A stretch of 64,000 nt of DNA from Phoronis australis (GCA_002633005.1 NMRA01000267.1:1-64000), one strand, 5' to 3'. Counted from the first letter of the stretch, positions 47,011 through 60,545 are shown. The notes: generated by a model not told the origin, from the letters alone. Translations and numbers: made by a program.

Positions 47011-49586
47011 ACGGTAGATTTCACGTGAGAGTTGAAAGTGTAGTTCTAACCTTGAAGAGGAATATCACTGCATGTTCAGTTTTGGGCCTGATGAGATGGA
47101 TTTCATGTGAATTAAGAATGTAATCAAGCTGACAACCAGCCCCAAAATCAAGCCATCGAGGCCCCTGATTCACATCTCGCTAATACTGTTCAGCAGTACC
47201 AGAGTTCTCATTTCACAAAGCTAACCCACATAAAAATAGATCTGAACAAAGATAGAAAGCTTTTTGACATAGCTTACAGGCAGTATCTCATGCACAACTG
47301 AGTGTCACTTGACAGTGCCTTCAGAGTTGAGTCATGATATGCGAAACAGTAATAACTTGTGATATTATGCACTGCCTGCAGTGAATATTGGTGGTCAAAA
47401 ACAAAGGCGATTTCAACTGTGTATTTATCCTTTCATAACTCGAGTTTAATTTTGTGTTTCAACTGTTTTGCACTTTTTTGTGTTTCATGATTGCTCTAAC
47501 TGAAAGGTGGCAGTAATAATAATACAACTGATTAAAGAACATCAATAATAATAATAATAACACCAATAATAACAATAATAAAGAAATAGACTTTTACAAG
47601 ATACTTTCATGATTTATAAGGTAATTCATTTTTTTTTCAAATAACCACCAAACAGCTTTGTAAGCTACAATTGCCAAAGCGAATGGGTCTAATCAAATTT
47701 GATTTAAGTCAGAACAGAAGCACGAACTTTAAAATTAGCGCATAAATAAATAGCATAAATAAATAACGACATATCTAACCAATCCAACGTTTCAGTTTAT
47801 TTCATTAAACCATTCTCAAGGAAACAGTTACATACACAAAACAAGCCACGAGGTAGAGAAGAGACTGTACAGGTACATGTCAAAATGCATAGTGAGGGGG
47901 AGAGACCAGAAATCAAAACAGTTGGAGCTCAAATGAACCAATGTTTCTACTGAGGTAACGCACAGCATGTGAGGAGCCTCAGGGTGGCATTATCCTTGTC
48001 TAGGATCTGAACCCCAGAGCAATCTATAGTGTGACCAGTTATCAAGGAATGCACTGTGTGTGTCATAATAGTGTTCTTTTACTCTTATGCTAAGAATCCT
48101 GTTTGTCATTCCAATGTAAAACTTTCACAGTCACTGCAGTTGAGTTTGTACACAACATGACCTCTTTGAGAATTACTCAACGGTGTTTTAAGTCTCGACA
48201 ACGATAAAAGTCTGTTTACAGGTTTGAATATAATAACGAGTTGCAAACATGGAACAATAGCTCCAAGCATTCTCTTGATCTGCATCTGGACTACACAACT
48301 ACTGTTACCTAAATGGGGAGATTGAGAAATACTTTCTTCAATTCAAACTTTGTTGAATTTTGACAGATTATATTCTTAACTTTGGCAATAAAAAATGTAA
48401 GAATTATGGTATCTATTACTGAAATATATAAATTCGGTTCAAAATCTCTAATTCCATGAAAGAAGGCAAATTCTGTGAATTCCGTCTGCTCTCCATTTAC
48501 ACTAGTGTCTGAACACTAGTTATCACAATGGAATGACACAAATCATGTCTTATCAGTTAGTAGGCTCAGTGGCCTTCCTATGTTTGACAGGGTGTAGCTC
48601 AGCTATTCTGAGTTATCTCACTTGAAAATGAACCAGTGTTATCAACATTGGAGAAAAATGATTTAAAAATCTAACATCAAAATATCTGGGGCTAACGGTT
48701 CCAGCAAATTGACTTACCAGTAAGACTTATGCCTTTCGCTCCACACAACTATTTATGAAATATAATTAAATCTCACTTGAGCAAAATTTCTAAGTCTCAA
48801 ATTATACACATCACTAATAGTTATTGAGATAGTTTCTATAAATTAGTACTAGACTATGCTATGTTGATAATAACTTAGTTAAACTTCTTTCCAGCAATTG
48901 TGAAATGGGAGCGCAAGATCAAATTTATGTCTCAAGTCTTAAGTTGCTTTTCATGAAACGGACCCCAGGGACGAGTTCAGTAACTTTAGTACCTCGTTAA
49001 AAAACATCTCCCGAGAATACATGAGGTATTGCCGTGTACTTTCAGTTGGCGCCCGTGATTTTGGCTCTAAAGATTTTTCTAACCACGAGACAGCTATTGA
49101 CATCCATCCTGGTGTTCATGCAGGTCAAAAACCTGACAATGAACACTTTCAAAAACACTAGCTTTATTCAATTAAGATGCAAGCCACAGTTTGACCAGAG
49201 AAGTACTCCTTATGGTTTTTTAATTCAATATTTCAAGATACATTATTACTGTTCTTAAGTAAAAGTCACGTTTTGCTTCTTGCAAATGCTTCATTAAATG
49301 TAGTTATGGTTTAAAAATGCAACAAAATATCAATCCTTAGTTTTGTCATGTAAGGAAGCAGACATTCGCCACTCGTACAACCAGGTGCACTCAACACAGA
49401 AATGATGAGGACGTAGGGAGTAGAATAAACTAAGACACAACTCGTGACAAGGGACAATGAAATGGTAATTTTAACAATTTTTTATCATATCTCAGCCACA
49501 AGAAGCACTATCTAAAGTCGTCATATTTCCACGACAGTACTTCTAAAAAACGTAGATAAAACACATGGAGGCCCAGAAGAGTTATC
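47011..49586. repeat. Haplotype-like duplicate block 3b
   Basis: Collinear with 42780-47009 but without the modular repeat and without the Harbinger-like insertion. It keeps a ~30-bp segment around 48048-48077 that the other copy has lost. Confidence 0.92.
47951..48345 (-). pseudogene. Penelope-like GIY-YIG fragment (copy in block 3b)
   Basis: Allelic to 45413-45761. It retains the segment reading VHSLITGHTIDCSGVQI, missing in part from the other copy, but has a one-base deletion near 48120 (AAAACTTTCAC against AAAACTGTTCAC) that breaks the frame. Both alleles are non-functional. Confidence 0.75.
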
Positions 49587-50006
49587 AATTCTACATCGCC
49601 GGTCACAAATTATGTTCCAGTTGATTCAAGCTTCTCAAAAACTCTTTGGTAATAACAGTGAGCTAGCATGTTTTTTTTTTGTTAATCTTCAGCTGTTCAG
49701 TCTACAGGTTCATACGTAACTTCACCGAGACTAAAATCAAAGGTTATTGTTCAATTTCGTAATTTGTCTTGATTACAGTTACGAGCACCCATTCCCAGTG
49801 AATGCAGATCAAAAGACCTGTTTTATCAAAGGTTGCAAGTTTGATCTTATCTAAGACGTTCGGAAGGCATTATAGCGAAAGCAACGCTGCAAAAGAGCCC
49901 CACATTTCCTCTAACATTGAAAGCCCACCTACATAAACCTTATTAAAATTATTTGCAATTAAAAATTGGAAGATACCATCCTCTTGGCTATGATCTGGAA
50001 TACAAC
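49587..50006. other. Non-coding, nothing recognised
   Basis: Single-copy sequence between duplicate blocks 3b and 4a. Confidence 0.5.
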
Positions 50007-51194
50007 CATTAACAAAGTAGGCTCTAATGCTTCCAGATAGGATGAGTTTCTATAAATGAAGGTTAAATGTGAAAAACTGCCAGGATTGTTGTCAGTAGTT
50101 TGTATAGTATCAGTGATAAACAGTCTTGTCAAAAACAATAGTCATCTTCAGACAATAAGCTGACTTCTTCCAAATGCTTAGATTTCAAATCTGGCAGTAG
50201 TTAAATATCCTGGTTGAGTTCAAAGTCTAAAAATAAAGGAAACTTAATAATGGCATCAAACCACAAAGGAAATTGATTAACTATTTAATGAAAAACACTT
50301 GAAGCTTGAAGAGAGTGCACAGAGTTCTTCATAAAACATGTAAAACACATACACGGCTGTTTAAAATTATAAATGTAATCGTACAACACCACCAATTTAT
50401 TATACATAGTAGTTGACCAAGAATGCCTCGACTATTTGTAATTATTTTCAGTATAAATAGATACTTAAAAATAAAGATGACACTATCTTTTAACTCCAAG
50501 ATGATCCAGACATTCAAAAAGTGCTATCAGGAAAAAACAGTACAGGCAGCACTGTTTAGATGTTTGTGAACATTTAACCCTATTTTCCAACCACTGACTA
50601 TAAACAAGAAGTACTAGGCAACTAAAGGGACAGTCTACTAAACAATGACTGTCAAAGGTTTGATTGTACTTTTGTGTTGGCATAACAAATATGTTGGCAC
50701 CGGGTGGTCTACAGTGGGGGAATACAAGGAACCATTTTAAAGAAATACATCAAGGTCATGCAGTTTAATAAAAAATTATCAATTTTGAAAATCCTAAAAC
50801 ACTCTTGTTTATATCTACTGAGCATAAGGTTACAGCAATTTTCCAATTAAAGAGTATTGATATGCCCAAATAAGTAATGTACAGGTATTTGAATGTCTTT
50901 TTCTGTCCTTACATATGGCAAACTCCTGGTAGTTGGTAGTTTAAGCAAAGGAATCTGTCCCTGACATGCCTCCTATAATAAATCTTGTACTGGGCATATT
51001 TTACCCAGGTCAACAATTTTAGGATAAACATAGACAAGGTAACGTTTTTCTGTGAAATTCAGAAGGGAACACATCCCTTATATAGCAAAATCTAAAGCAT
51101 GTTTCATATCTATTGTATTTTATTTTCTATGAACAAAGTTTATTATTATTATTATAATCTGAATTCTTTTAATGAATGTTAGAAAATCTGAGTT
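50007..51194. repeat. Haplotype-like duplicate block 4a
   Basis: Matches 51196-52387 almost base for base, with an offset near 1189 and a few substitutions and 1-3 bp indels, including one TTA unit in a short (TTA)n tract. Ends at the N at 51195. No gene seen. Confidence 0.93.
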
Positions 51195-51195
51195 N
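51195..51195. other. Single N: assembly junction
   Basis: Separates duplicate blocks 4a and 4b. Confidence 0.9.
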
Positions 51196-52387
51196 CTTTA
51201 ACAAAGTAGGCTCTAATGTTTCCAGATAGGATGAGTTTCTACAAAATGAAGGTTAAATGTGAAAAACTGACAGGATTGTTGTCAGTAGTTTGTATAGTAT
51301 CAGTGATAAACAGTCTTGTCAAAAACAATGGTCATCTTCAGACAATAAGCTGTTCTTCCAAATGCTTAGATTTCAAATCTGGCAGTAGCTAAATATCCTG
51401 GTTGAGTTCAAAGTCTAAAAATAAAGGAAACTTAATAATGGCATCAAACCACAAAGGAAATTGATTAACTATTTAATGAAAAACACTTGAAGCTTGAAGA
51501 GAGTGCACAGAATTCTTCATAAAACATGTAAAACACATACACGGCTGTTTAAAATTATATTAATGTAATCGTACAACACCACCAATTTATTATACATAAT
51601 AGTTGAACAAGAATGCCTCGACTATTTGTAATTATTTTCAGTATAAATAGATACTTAAAAATAAAGATGACACTATCTTTTAACTCCAAGATGATCCAGA
51701 CATTCAAAAAGTGCTATCAGGAAAAAACAGTACAGGCAGCACTGTTTAGATGTTTGTCAACATTTAACCCTATTTTCCAACCACTGACTATAAACAAGAA
51801 GTACTAGGCAACTAAAGGGACAGTCTACTAAACAATGACTGTCAAAGGTTTGATTGTACTTTTGTGTTGGCATAACAAATATGTTGGCACCGGGTGGTCT
51901 ACAGTGGGGGAATACAAGGAACCATTTTAAAGAAATACATCAAGGTCATGCAGTTTAATAAAAAATTATCAATTTTGAAAATCCTAAAACACTCTTGTTT
52001 ATATCTACTGAGCATAAGGTTACAGCAATTTTCCAATTAAAGAGTATTGATATGCCCAAATAAGTAATGTACAGGTATTTGAATGTCTTTTTCTGTCCTT
52101 ACATATGGCAAACTCCTGGTAGTTGGTAGTTTAAGCAAAGGAATCTGTCCCTGACATGCCTCCTATAATAAATCTTGTACTGGGCATATTTTACCCAGGT
52201 CAACAATTTTAGGATAAACATAGACAAGGTAACGTTTTTCTGTGAAATTCAGAAGGGAACACATCCCTTATATAGCAAAATCTAAAGCATGTTTCATATC
52301 TATTGTATTTTATTTTCTATGAACAAAGTTTATTATTATTATTATTATAATCTGAATTCTTTTAATGAATGTTAGAAAATCTGAGTT
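51196..52387. repeat. Haplotype-like duplicate block 4b
   Basis: Second version of 50007-51194. Open frames in it are not conserved in a coding manner between the two copies. Confidence 0.93.
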
Positions 52388-53022
52388 AAAACGTCTTTCA
52401 AGAAGCTACTTTTAACCCAAACATCTTTCAGTGATAATTGCTATCCCACAATCTGCAAAAGTGTTTAATGAAAAAAGTAAAGGCTGATAAAGATTACAGT
52501 TCCCACCTGTGTTTGACACCTTGGCCCAAATCAAAATCTTACATACCATAATCAACCCTGTTAAAATCAGCAACATCTGATTTGGTTTAAGGTTTGTACC
52601 AATATCAGACTTTTCCTGTTGGCCCTCTCTAAAGTAATGCGAGCACATAAATGATTTTCGTTTGATCCAAACTTAACGGTAGATTCGGTAGGCATGGTTT
52701 CAAAAATATTGCTTCGTTAATTTAAAAAAACAGAGGACTAAATCCCACAGTCAGTCTCGCCCATTGTTTGATTAGGTTAAGTCCACTAATTTATTTTAGC
52801 TTTTTGACCTCAGCAAAAATCAAAATTGTCCTGCTTTATAAGTTGCAGATGACTGACTTCACAGCTGCGGAAATGTATGAAACCCAATGCCCTTCATCCA
52901 TGGATATTTCAAGCGGTTTCCCTTTTCCCATACGCCATCAGTAAACCCCACCCAACAGCAGCGCATGTTTATAGGCATTGCGATAGCAGGAAGGTGTTAA
53001 AACGCTGTTTATAGTGTTGTTT

Positions 53023-53437
53023 ACACCGCAAAAATTGACACGGATCAGCTGACACAGAACCTCGTTCCAGTGTGTAAACGGCACTGACACAGAGCAAATT
53101 GACACCGCGGTGACAACTTTTGCCACCCGTTTGGTAGGTAGAGCAATTTGCGCTCGAACATCTTGCTCCGTGTCAATTATATGTCCAAACGCATAACTGG
53201 GGCAAGGCGGAAAGGATCACCTCTACTGCGCTTGCCTAATGACCTATGTATGGGATCTTTGTCTCTGCAACTCTCGTCATTTGTAAACCTGCGCATGTGC
53301 GATCCAGTCTCTCCAGCCTGCAATTTCTGTCTTGCCACAGTTAGTGAGTTGTGTGAGTAAACGGACGGACGCTTGACACCAATCAATTTGCTTCGTGTCA
53401 GTTACGCTGGACCAAAAGTTGATGTCTAAAGGGGACT
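53023..53437. mobile_element. MITE-like element, GTGTAAACGG family (copy 2)
   Basis: 415 bp, AGTGTTGTTTACACC at the left and GTCTAAAGGGGACT at the right. Collinear with 33309-33725 through ACACCGCGGTGACAA, CATCTTG(C)(T/G)CCGTGTC and CTCTCCAGCCTGCAATTT. No coding. Confidence 0.75.
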
Positions 53438-53564
53438 TAAACCAGTGCAGTAAGTTGAAACCTCCCATCCTCATTACATGGGATCTGTAGGTGGTTCTGA
53501 ATGTCTGTCCACCAAAGACCTGATCGCCATCTGATGGGACAGTGAGTTTCAATATGGTGTTTCT

Positions 53565-53620
53565 ATTATTACTATTATTATTATTATTATTATTATTATT
53601 GTTGCTGTTGTTATTATTAT
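53565..53620. repeat. TTA trinucleotide microsatellite
   Basis: About eleven ATT/TTA units followed by GTTGCTGTTGTTATTATTAT. Confidence 0.9.
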
Positions 53621-55700
53621 TTCAAAAATCAACAACTAAATGCCTTTGTTTGACTTATGTTTTTATTGCTGAGAACACTTAACTCCACTCCAAGTTCAAT
53701 GATCTTGCCCAATCCACTTATCAAGTTGATCTTAAAGTTGAACAGGCTCCCAAGATACTAGTCTGTGAGCAGCCACTTGAAATAAGAAGTTGGAAACCAT
53801 TAGAATGGTTATGGGGAGAGAAACTTGACACCATTCACTCAACTATCAAGTGGGATCTTTGTTGTGGAAAATAAATTTTGAAGCATCCATATGGCTGGGG
53901 GATAGAGCTTCAGTGTGGGCTGCAGGAGAACACCAATTCTTCAACAATTCAGCATGTTTCAAGATGAACGAAAAGAATTTTCGTCAAAATTCTCGACAAA
54001 ATTCAAAACGCAAAGAAAATTTATTCTTTGTACAGCTAGATCTGTACAGCTACCAAGAATCAACATTTGGTAAACTTTGATTAACTACAGCCATGTGCAC
54101 AGCCTGAAAATCAAAAAATTTTGTCCAAAAAAATTTGTGCAACAGCAGTAATACCTAGCCCAGCACAGCCATGGAGCAACTCAGGTAGTTGATCGCACGG
54201 CAAAGTGCACTGTGCAATGAAATATTGATTCTTTTAAGAAAGTTGGCTTGGACTCTGATTCATAACATGTCATCATTACACGTCAACAGTTGCTGAAGAA
54301 ACTGACAGCTTTAACAGAGTATTCTGTAGTAGGAAACTATCATAACTAAATGTGAATACCTGTTTCTGACACTAGCATAAATAATGAACAACTTTATCAC
54401 TATTTTTGAAAAACAATTATATTCGAACCGGGTTAACTAAAAAAAGTGGGTATGCTTTAAATCGTTCCCATATTAGTAACGTTCGATAAACACTGTTGCC
54501 TGCATTTCAATGCAAATCACCAATTAAGGGGACTTAAGGACAATCTCAGCAATTCTTTTCAAAAAATAAAGTAAAAGTCAGGGGATTGGACAAGTAACAA
54601 GAAGTCATCCTCACAAATCAAACAGTTAAGTACATCAATCCAACTATACTGATTTTCAGAATGTTCGCAAATCAAATCAACAAAAACAATGATGAAATAC
54701 ATGGCTAAATTCTCTAGAGACATTCAGTAGCCTACCTTGTATAACCAATCTATCGTCCTGATATCAGTTTTCAGGAAAAAATAAATAAGGGACCAATCCA
54801 GCACAAAATGTTTAGTTTTTTTAAATTTTAGTTTTCTGTCTGCATTTTGTCAAAAAAAGAATTGTTAATCCAACCATTACAAATGTTGGCCTTATCGTAT
54901 TTAACAGTTTATAATTTACAAAATCTACTAAGCAAGACTATGGTAGAATTCCTGCCTAAATGTCCAGCACTAAATGTAGAAAATTGGTGTGCAGTATATA
55001 TCTCAATATATCACATGCTGAACTACCACTAAACAGATAGAAAGTTGGAAGCAGCTGTGTCCAGCAAGCATGTGTTATAGTGTATATATACAGTGGGTGG
55101 GTAGTTCCCAAATGAAAACACTTCGCCAGTAAATTGAAGTCACAGGGTGTAAATCCAAACACACTAAAGTCTTATGAGCCCAGAGTTTGATCTTCAAACC
55201 AGTCATGATGCATGATTTGGGTACAAATTTGTAAGTTTACTCAAAGAGTGCCCCCAGAATTGGTCAATTTTCAAATCGAGCTTCGATTACAGTGATGAGA
55301 CACAGGGTCCTGGTATCAGGGATCATTTTAGAAAAATGTGACTATCGGTCAATTGACCTACACAGCCTCAATCTAAGGGCTAATGTGGAAGATCTATTGG
55401 TTACGGTATTTTGTCCTTCTTGGGTTTGATTATTGGGGGCACACATTCATAACTGTTCTTCGTGACTCTTTCAAAGTGGCGATACAGCCTGTTTGTCAGC
55501 ACAGGCAAAACTTTTGAATGTACCCCTGACCTGTTTAAATCCCACCTAGCACATCAGGATTTCAGTGGAGAGAAGCATTGCTGTGCGCTGCATGCTTGTA
55601 AATGCACAAATGTCATCTCTTTGAAACTAAGCTGTCAAAAGTTTTTAAATATAAAAAGTTATTACGTGTAGTGCGCTGCTGAACATTACTGTTGACGTAC
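53621..55700. other. Non-coding, nothing recognised
   Basis: AT-rich sequence; the open frames at 53850-54080 and 54847-55032 show no domain or splice context. Confidence 0.45.
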
Positions 55701-57480
55701 AATGACAGCAAGGCACACTTAAAGTCCTTCTCTCACGCGTTGTGAACCCTTATTACATGGTTAGAAGATGTTATAAGGATCCAAGAAGTACCTACCCCAT
55801 AACTAATACACGATCCGTACTCGAAAACAGTTTAAATGAACGCGCCACTCACGATTCGCACCCGAAGAAACACCGCCATTTTGAACTTGCCGCGAACCCG
55901 GAAGTACAATTCATTCAGGAACCCAGGCCGAGAAAACTCCGTCAGTGCGACTGGAGCAGTGCCTGTACTGTTACCAGCCAGCAAACGGGGATAAAAAAAT
56001 CGACAGTGCGCCTTAATTTTGATAAAATCAAACTACGAACAATTTTATGGAATTTGCTGAAGAAATGTGGCGAATAAATTTTGACAGAAATTATTTTGCC
56101 AGACTCGGGACCGCAGCCTATCGGACCCGGTGCGGATCGAGACCAGACACTGGCGAACGGTAAATGCATGCGGTTGCAAGCTGTTTTGTCGAAGTAAAAT
56201 GGTCAAATGATAAATGCTGCACATATTCAAGGGTAGTTTCAGACACTTGCATGAAATCACGGGCTGGTTAGTCCTGTGTCACACTGCCACGGCAGACCTT
56301 AGTTAGCCTCAGTCACCAGCTACCAGTGAAGACTATAGTCAAAATACAGCTTGTTAGTAGGCCTACACAGCCTCGCGTTCAGTAGCGCTAGGACCTCGCT
56401 AAGAAGCAAGACTTCGCGAGATTACGTGAGATATTGCCGTGTATTTTAAATGAGAACATGTGACTTTGACTAGGATTTTGCAAGGTCCTAGCGTAGGTCC
56501 TAGCGTCTACTGAACGCACGCCAGCTTTGCGCCAAGACTACCCTTAGGCCTAACTGGTCGCTGGCCACAAACACAAAAAACACGAAAATTGAACAAAGTT
56601 TCTTTTTTGTAGCAACGTTTGTCAAAATGTATCAACGTTAAATCTTCACAAATTACAAAGTAGCCGATTGAACATGCCTTTCAGTTCAGCAAAAGTCGAC
56701 ATTGTAGGTGCCGCCAGAAATGAGACGAAGTCCAACGGGAATTGTGAGCACATTTATCTCTTAATGAGTAACAACTGTGAGGCTGAAATTTGGTGAACAC
56801 TGTTGAATCGTGCAGAATAGTAAGTAAAGATATGTCTAACTAAATTTCACCGTAATTTGTTGGCGAAAACAATTTACACAAAGTTTTAAACTCGTAACTT
56901 ATCCCGCTGTCCTCCAATATGGCCGACGCGATCCAAACAAAGTGACCCAAATTTCGCCACAAAACTTGCAATAACTTTACACTGCTTGCCCCGATTTTGA
57001 TACTTTTTCGATTTTTACTGAGTAGAATGTACTACCTTTCCGATGAAAGTAAAGTACTTTTTCAAAACGAGGAAAAAAATAAAACCGAAAAAAAATTGGT
57101 TCGATCCATATTGGTTCCTAGGTTCGGCCCGCCTACGTAAGGAACTAAACACCAATGCTATTTTAACATACGTAAGTACGCGTAACATTCCAAAAAAATC
57201 AACGACCACTAACTACAAACTATAAAGACACTACATATGCAAACGAATCACGATATATTACTAATAAAACAAAATAATTAAGACTTTTCGAGCAAGCCGT
57301 AGCACATTCAGTTACAAGGAAAAAATGGCGGCGTTCAGGACAAGTTCCTGAGCTGATGAGCCGGAAATGTAGGTACGGAAATAACCGATGGCAACCGGTA
57401 ATCATACGCTCAGAGAGAAGGGTCAAATACTGTTAAAAAATCGATTTTGGCAAGAAAGGCGAAAATAATATAAAGAAAGG
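55700..57480. promoter_or_regulatory. CpG-rich promoter-like region
   Basis: CpG is much denser here than in the rest of the window. Motifs include an ETS-type ACCCGGAAGT at 55896-55905, CCGCCATTTT at 55873-55882, AATATGGCCGAC near 56917 and AAAATGGCGGC near 57322 (YY1-type ATGGC cores in both orientations). This looks like a TATA-less, possibly bidirectional promoter. It could serve the prominin gene on the minus strand or an unseen gene on the plus strand. A 111-codon plus-strand frame at 55742-56077 is unrecognised. A small inverted-repeat element sits inside at 56375-56517. Confidence 0.5.
56375..56517. mobile_element. 143-bp MITE with ~22-bp terminal inverted repeats
   Basis: Left end GCGTTCAGTAG-CGCTAGGACC and right end, reverse-complemented, GCGTTCAGTAGACGCTAGGACC: identical except for one extra A. 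The interior is short and non-coding. Related decayed copies lie at 46394-46510 and 48974-49090. Confidence 0.8.
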
Positions 57481-60372
57481 GTGTCGAAAATAAGAATTTA
57501 TGTAGTAAGTATTTTCGGATACTAGAACCACATGGGCAGTTTGCAACAAGGACTTTAAGGTAAGTACAACCTCAAGTGCATCAACACTACAGAGAACATC
57601 AACCACCATGTGCTACCAGTACATTAGTTGACGTTTTTGCTTCCGACAAGTGTGTTTTCAGCTGCAGAGAACACATTTTCTCCCGTTTTCATGTGCGTGA
57701 TTTTGTCTGATACCTTGGAATGTTATACTATCAGTGACTAATTGTGTTTCAATTTTATGGAACAATTACCATCAACAGGTACCACAGAACCGAAACTTAA
57801 TAAATCTACTATGGTAAATGTTCATCATATTTCCATCTTAACTTTTACGAGGAAAGTAATTTGAGAAGCCAAACATTCGGGTGTCACCAATTTTAGTCCA
57901 CAACATTTGGTGAAAATTGTCTGATTTGGGACAGTAAAAATTTAATTATTTTGCTCAAGGTTACAATTAGTACAAAATTATAGAAATAGCCAATAAAGGT
58001 CATCCCAAATTCAGCAATTATGATCAATTATAAATGATCATTAATGTCAAAGTTACACCATGGGGGCTTCACAAAAACGCTGCTTTGGCTGTTATTTCAG
58101 ACGACTTTATGCACTGTCAAGACCTACCATGATGATCTCTTCTCATGTCCTGATCTTTAAAATTCAGAAAATTCAATACCGTCTTTAATTTCGCTATCCC
58201 AAATTTTAGAGACTGTCCAAATCTGGAGAATTTTTACAGCATCAAATTATTTTCACCACTGCTTAATTGCAGTGATGTCAAGGCTAATGCAGCTGCTCTG
58301 CTCCACACAAAAAGACCCCAGATCAGCATTCCCCGATAAACAGGCTTCTTGACATGGTGATTCTAATACAAATCTACTGACTAAGTACAAGGTGCCTTAA
58401 AATAGGCCAAGTTTTTTATTGACAAATGGTCTGGTCATGATGAGACATCACCAGACAGAATATACACAATTCCCTAGCTGCTAAATGAAACATTTAGTTT
58501 CCCAACAGACTAGGTAATTAATACCTAGACCAGCCAAAAGTGTGTGTGAATAATACTGGAATACAGTCCTGGTAATGACACATTATCAAATTTATATTAA
58601 GAGCTATTAAGCAAGAACTTTCATTTCATTAGCATAGCCTGATGTGTGCAAACAGAAAACATTATGCGTTCTAAGATAAACGAAGTTAAACACCATGCTA
58701 AGTCCACAGAATTAAAGGGTTTGCATGTTCTAACCATAAACCTTATTCTACAAACATTAAATTTTATTAGGGTCATTAACATGTCTTGAAAAATATAAGT
58801 AACCCAGGTCGACACTTTAAATGATATTGCAAGCAGGATAAATTGGCTTGGCCAGCTTTAGCGTGTTCAAAAAGGCATTTGTAATAGTTTGTGTTAAAGA
58901 AAAAAGTCATGCAAATTAAACTCTGGGACACAGGAGCATTTATTTCAGTAAAAAGATAAGAAATGTTAGATGCCAGTTCACAATACCTTTTATCAGATAG
59001 CAGAAAAGAAGTAAGATTCCCTAGAAACCAAGGGTCATGATGACGCACTATCAGCTGTCTCACTATCAGTTTTGTCCCATTTCTTTACAGGGCAGTCATG
59101 GTTAACCGCTAGAAGAAATCAGAGTGCTGCCCTAGGTAACATAAGGAGTAGCCAGTCAGAACTGGAAAAGGTAGAGATGCTGAGAGATAGGAGCACAGCT
59201 CATCCAACAACTGAACAGTTTTCAAATATGATTTTTCAGTTTCATGACTGATGTGGCTTCTGATAAGATGGCAAGTGAAAGTTGTATTAAATGTTGCAAA
59301 TACAGTCATATTTGTTTTGGCCAGTTTGTTTCTCCACTTGTGTCACCTGATTAGACTATTGTAAACTTTTGTCTTGAGAATGGTAATTATAGACAATAAA
59401 CCGAAACGTCGATCACTATGTTGTTGTGTACATATGCGCTGATTTTAAAGTTCAAGCTACACTCATATTTGGTAACACACTTAAAAATAAAGAAAGGGTG
59501 ACAATGGCAGAGAAATCTGTAAAAGACAAAATACAAAATCTTCTTAGATAAGATCTGTTTAAGGCCCGATTTCTCTAGACAATAAACTTAGTCCAAAAAC
59601 AGAAATACTTTTAAGTAGAAATAACACTGAACTTGTAGGAAATGCGAATAGTTAATGCGTTATCTTTAATGCCTGTGCTAAAGAACATCAGTTGAAGTAA
59701 AAATCAGGCAGCACAAGCAATAGTGCTACATGTTCAAGGATACTAAAATTTGAGTGTCCCAAGAACTGTTTTCAGGTACATGTCTGTGATGATAATGAGT
59801 AAATGATCAGTTTACACTAGAAATCAGTATCTTACCAATTCCTAGGTTTAACAGTTTTAGAAACTGTAGTTAATAGGAATTGACACCTAGAATGGGTGCC
59901 CAACCCCAGGTGACATTGACTCAGTGTCATACATGCAAGGAGGAAGTAAACGGGTGACCTGCTAGCAAAGCATACAGTCATTGGACAATGATCCAGAGGG
60001 AGAATAGAGCTATCAGATGAAGGGAGAATAGCCTTCACAACAGCCTCTATGGAAACTCCCTTCATATCACCAACATTCCTCAAAGGTCTTTCTCACAAAT
60101 GTCAACACTTTGCTTCCCTGTTTAGGAAAGAGCTGGTCCGTGGGACTGAAATTTGGCCCTTGATCAGTCTTGAATCGAGTGTTAACTACCGAAGCTAAAC
60201 CGAAAGCTCAAGTTTACATAGACACTTTGTTAGATGGTTTAACTTCGTGGGAAAAGACCATAAATTTGGTGTTTAGTTGTAAAACATTTCCTATCACTGA
60301 TCTGACAGTGTAGAAACCAAATGCTTAACCTACTGCAGCTTGCCAACCCAAACTTGGATTTTGTTTGTGAAT
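57481..60372. other. Non-coding, nothing recognised
   Basis: Minus-strand open frames at 58776-59063 and 59832-60083 are long for the region but show no conserved domain, signal peptide or credible splice neighbours. Confidence 0.4.
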
Positions 60373-60545
60373 TACCGTAAACTGGCGGGTCAACGCCCAC
60401 GCCCGTGTAATCGCCCATCCCCGACTTGGTCAAGTTTTGGTTTTAAGCGCCCACTGCTTGGGTAATCGCCCACCTCCCTGCCAAAGGTTTTCCCAATTTA
60501 AGCACCCAAGGCCTTAACTGGGGGAGTTTACGGTACTCTTATTTT
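60373..60545. mobile_element. Small inverted-repeat element, TACCGTAAACT family
   Basis: 173 bp bounded by TACCGTAAACT and AGTTTACGGTA (perfect 11-bp inverted repeat). The interior is rich in CGCCCA(C/T) words: CAACGCCCACGCCCG, AATCGCCCATCCCC, AAGCGCCCACTGC. No coding. Confidence 0.75.
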
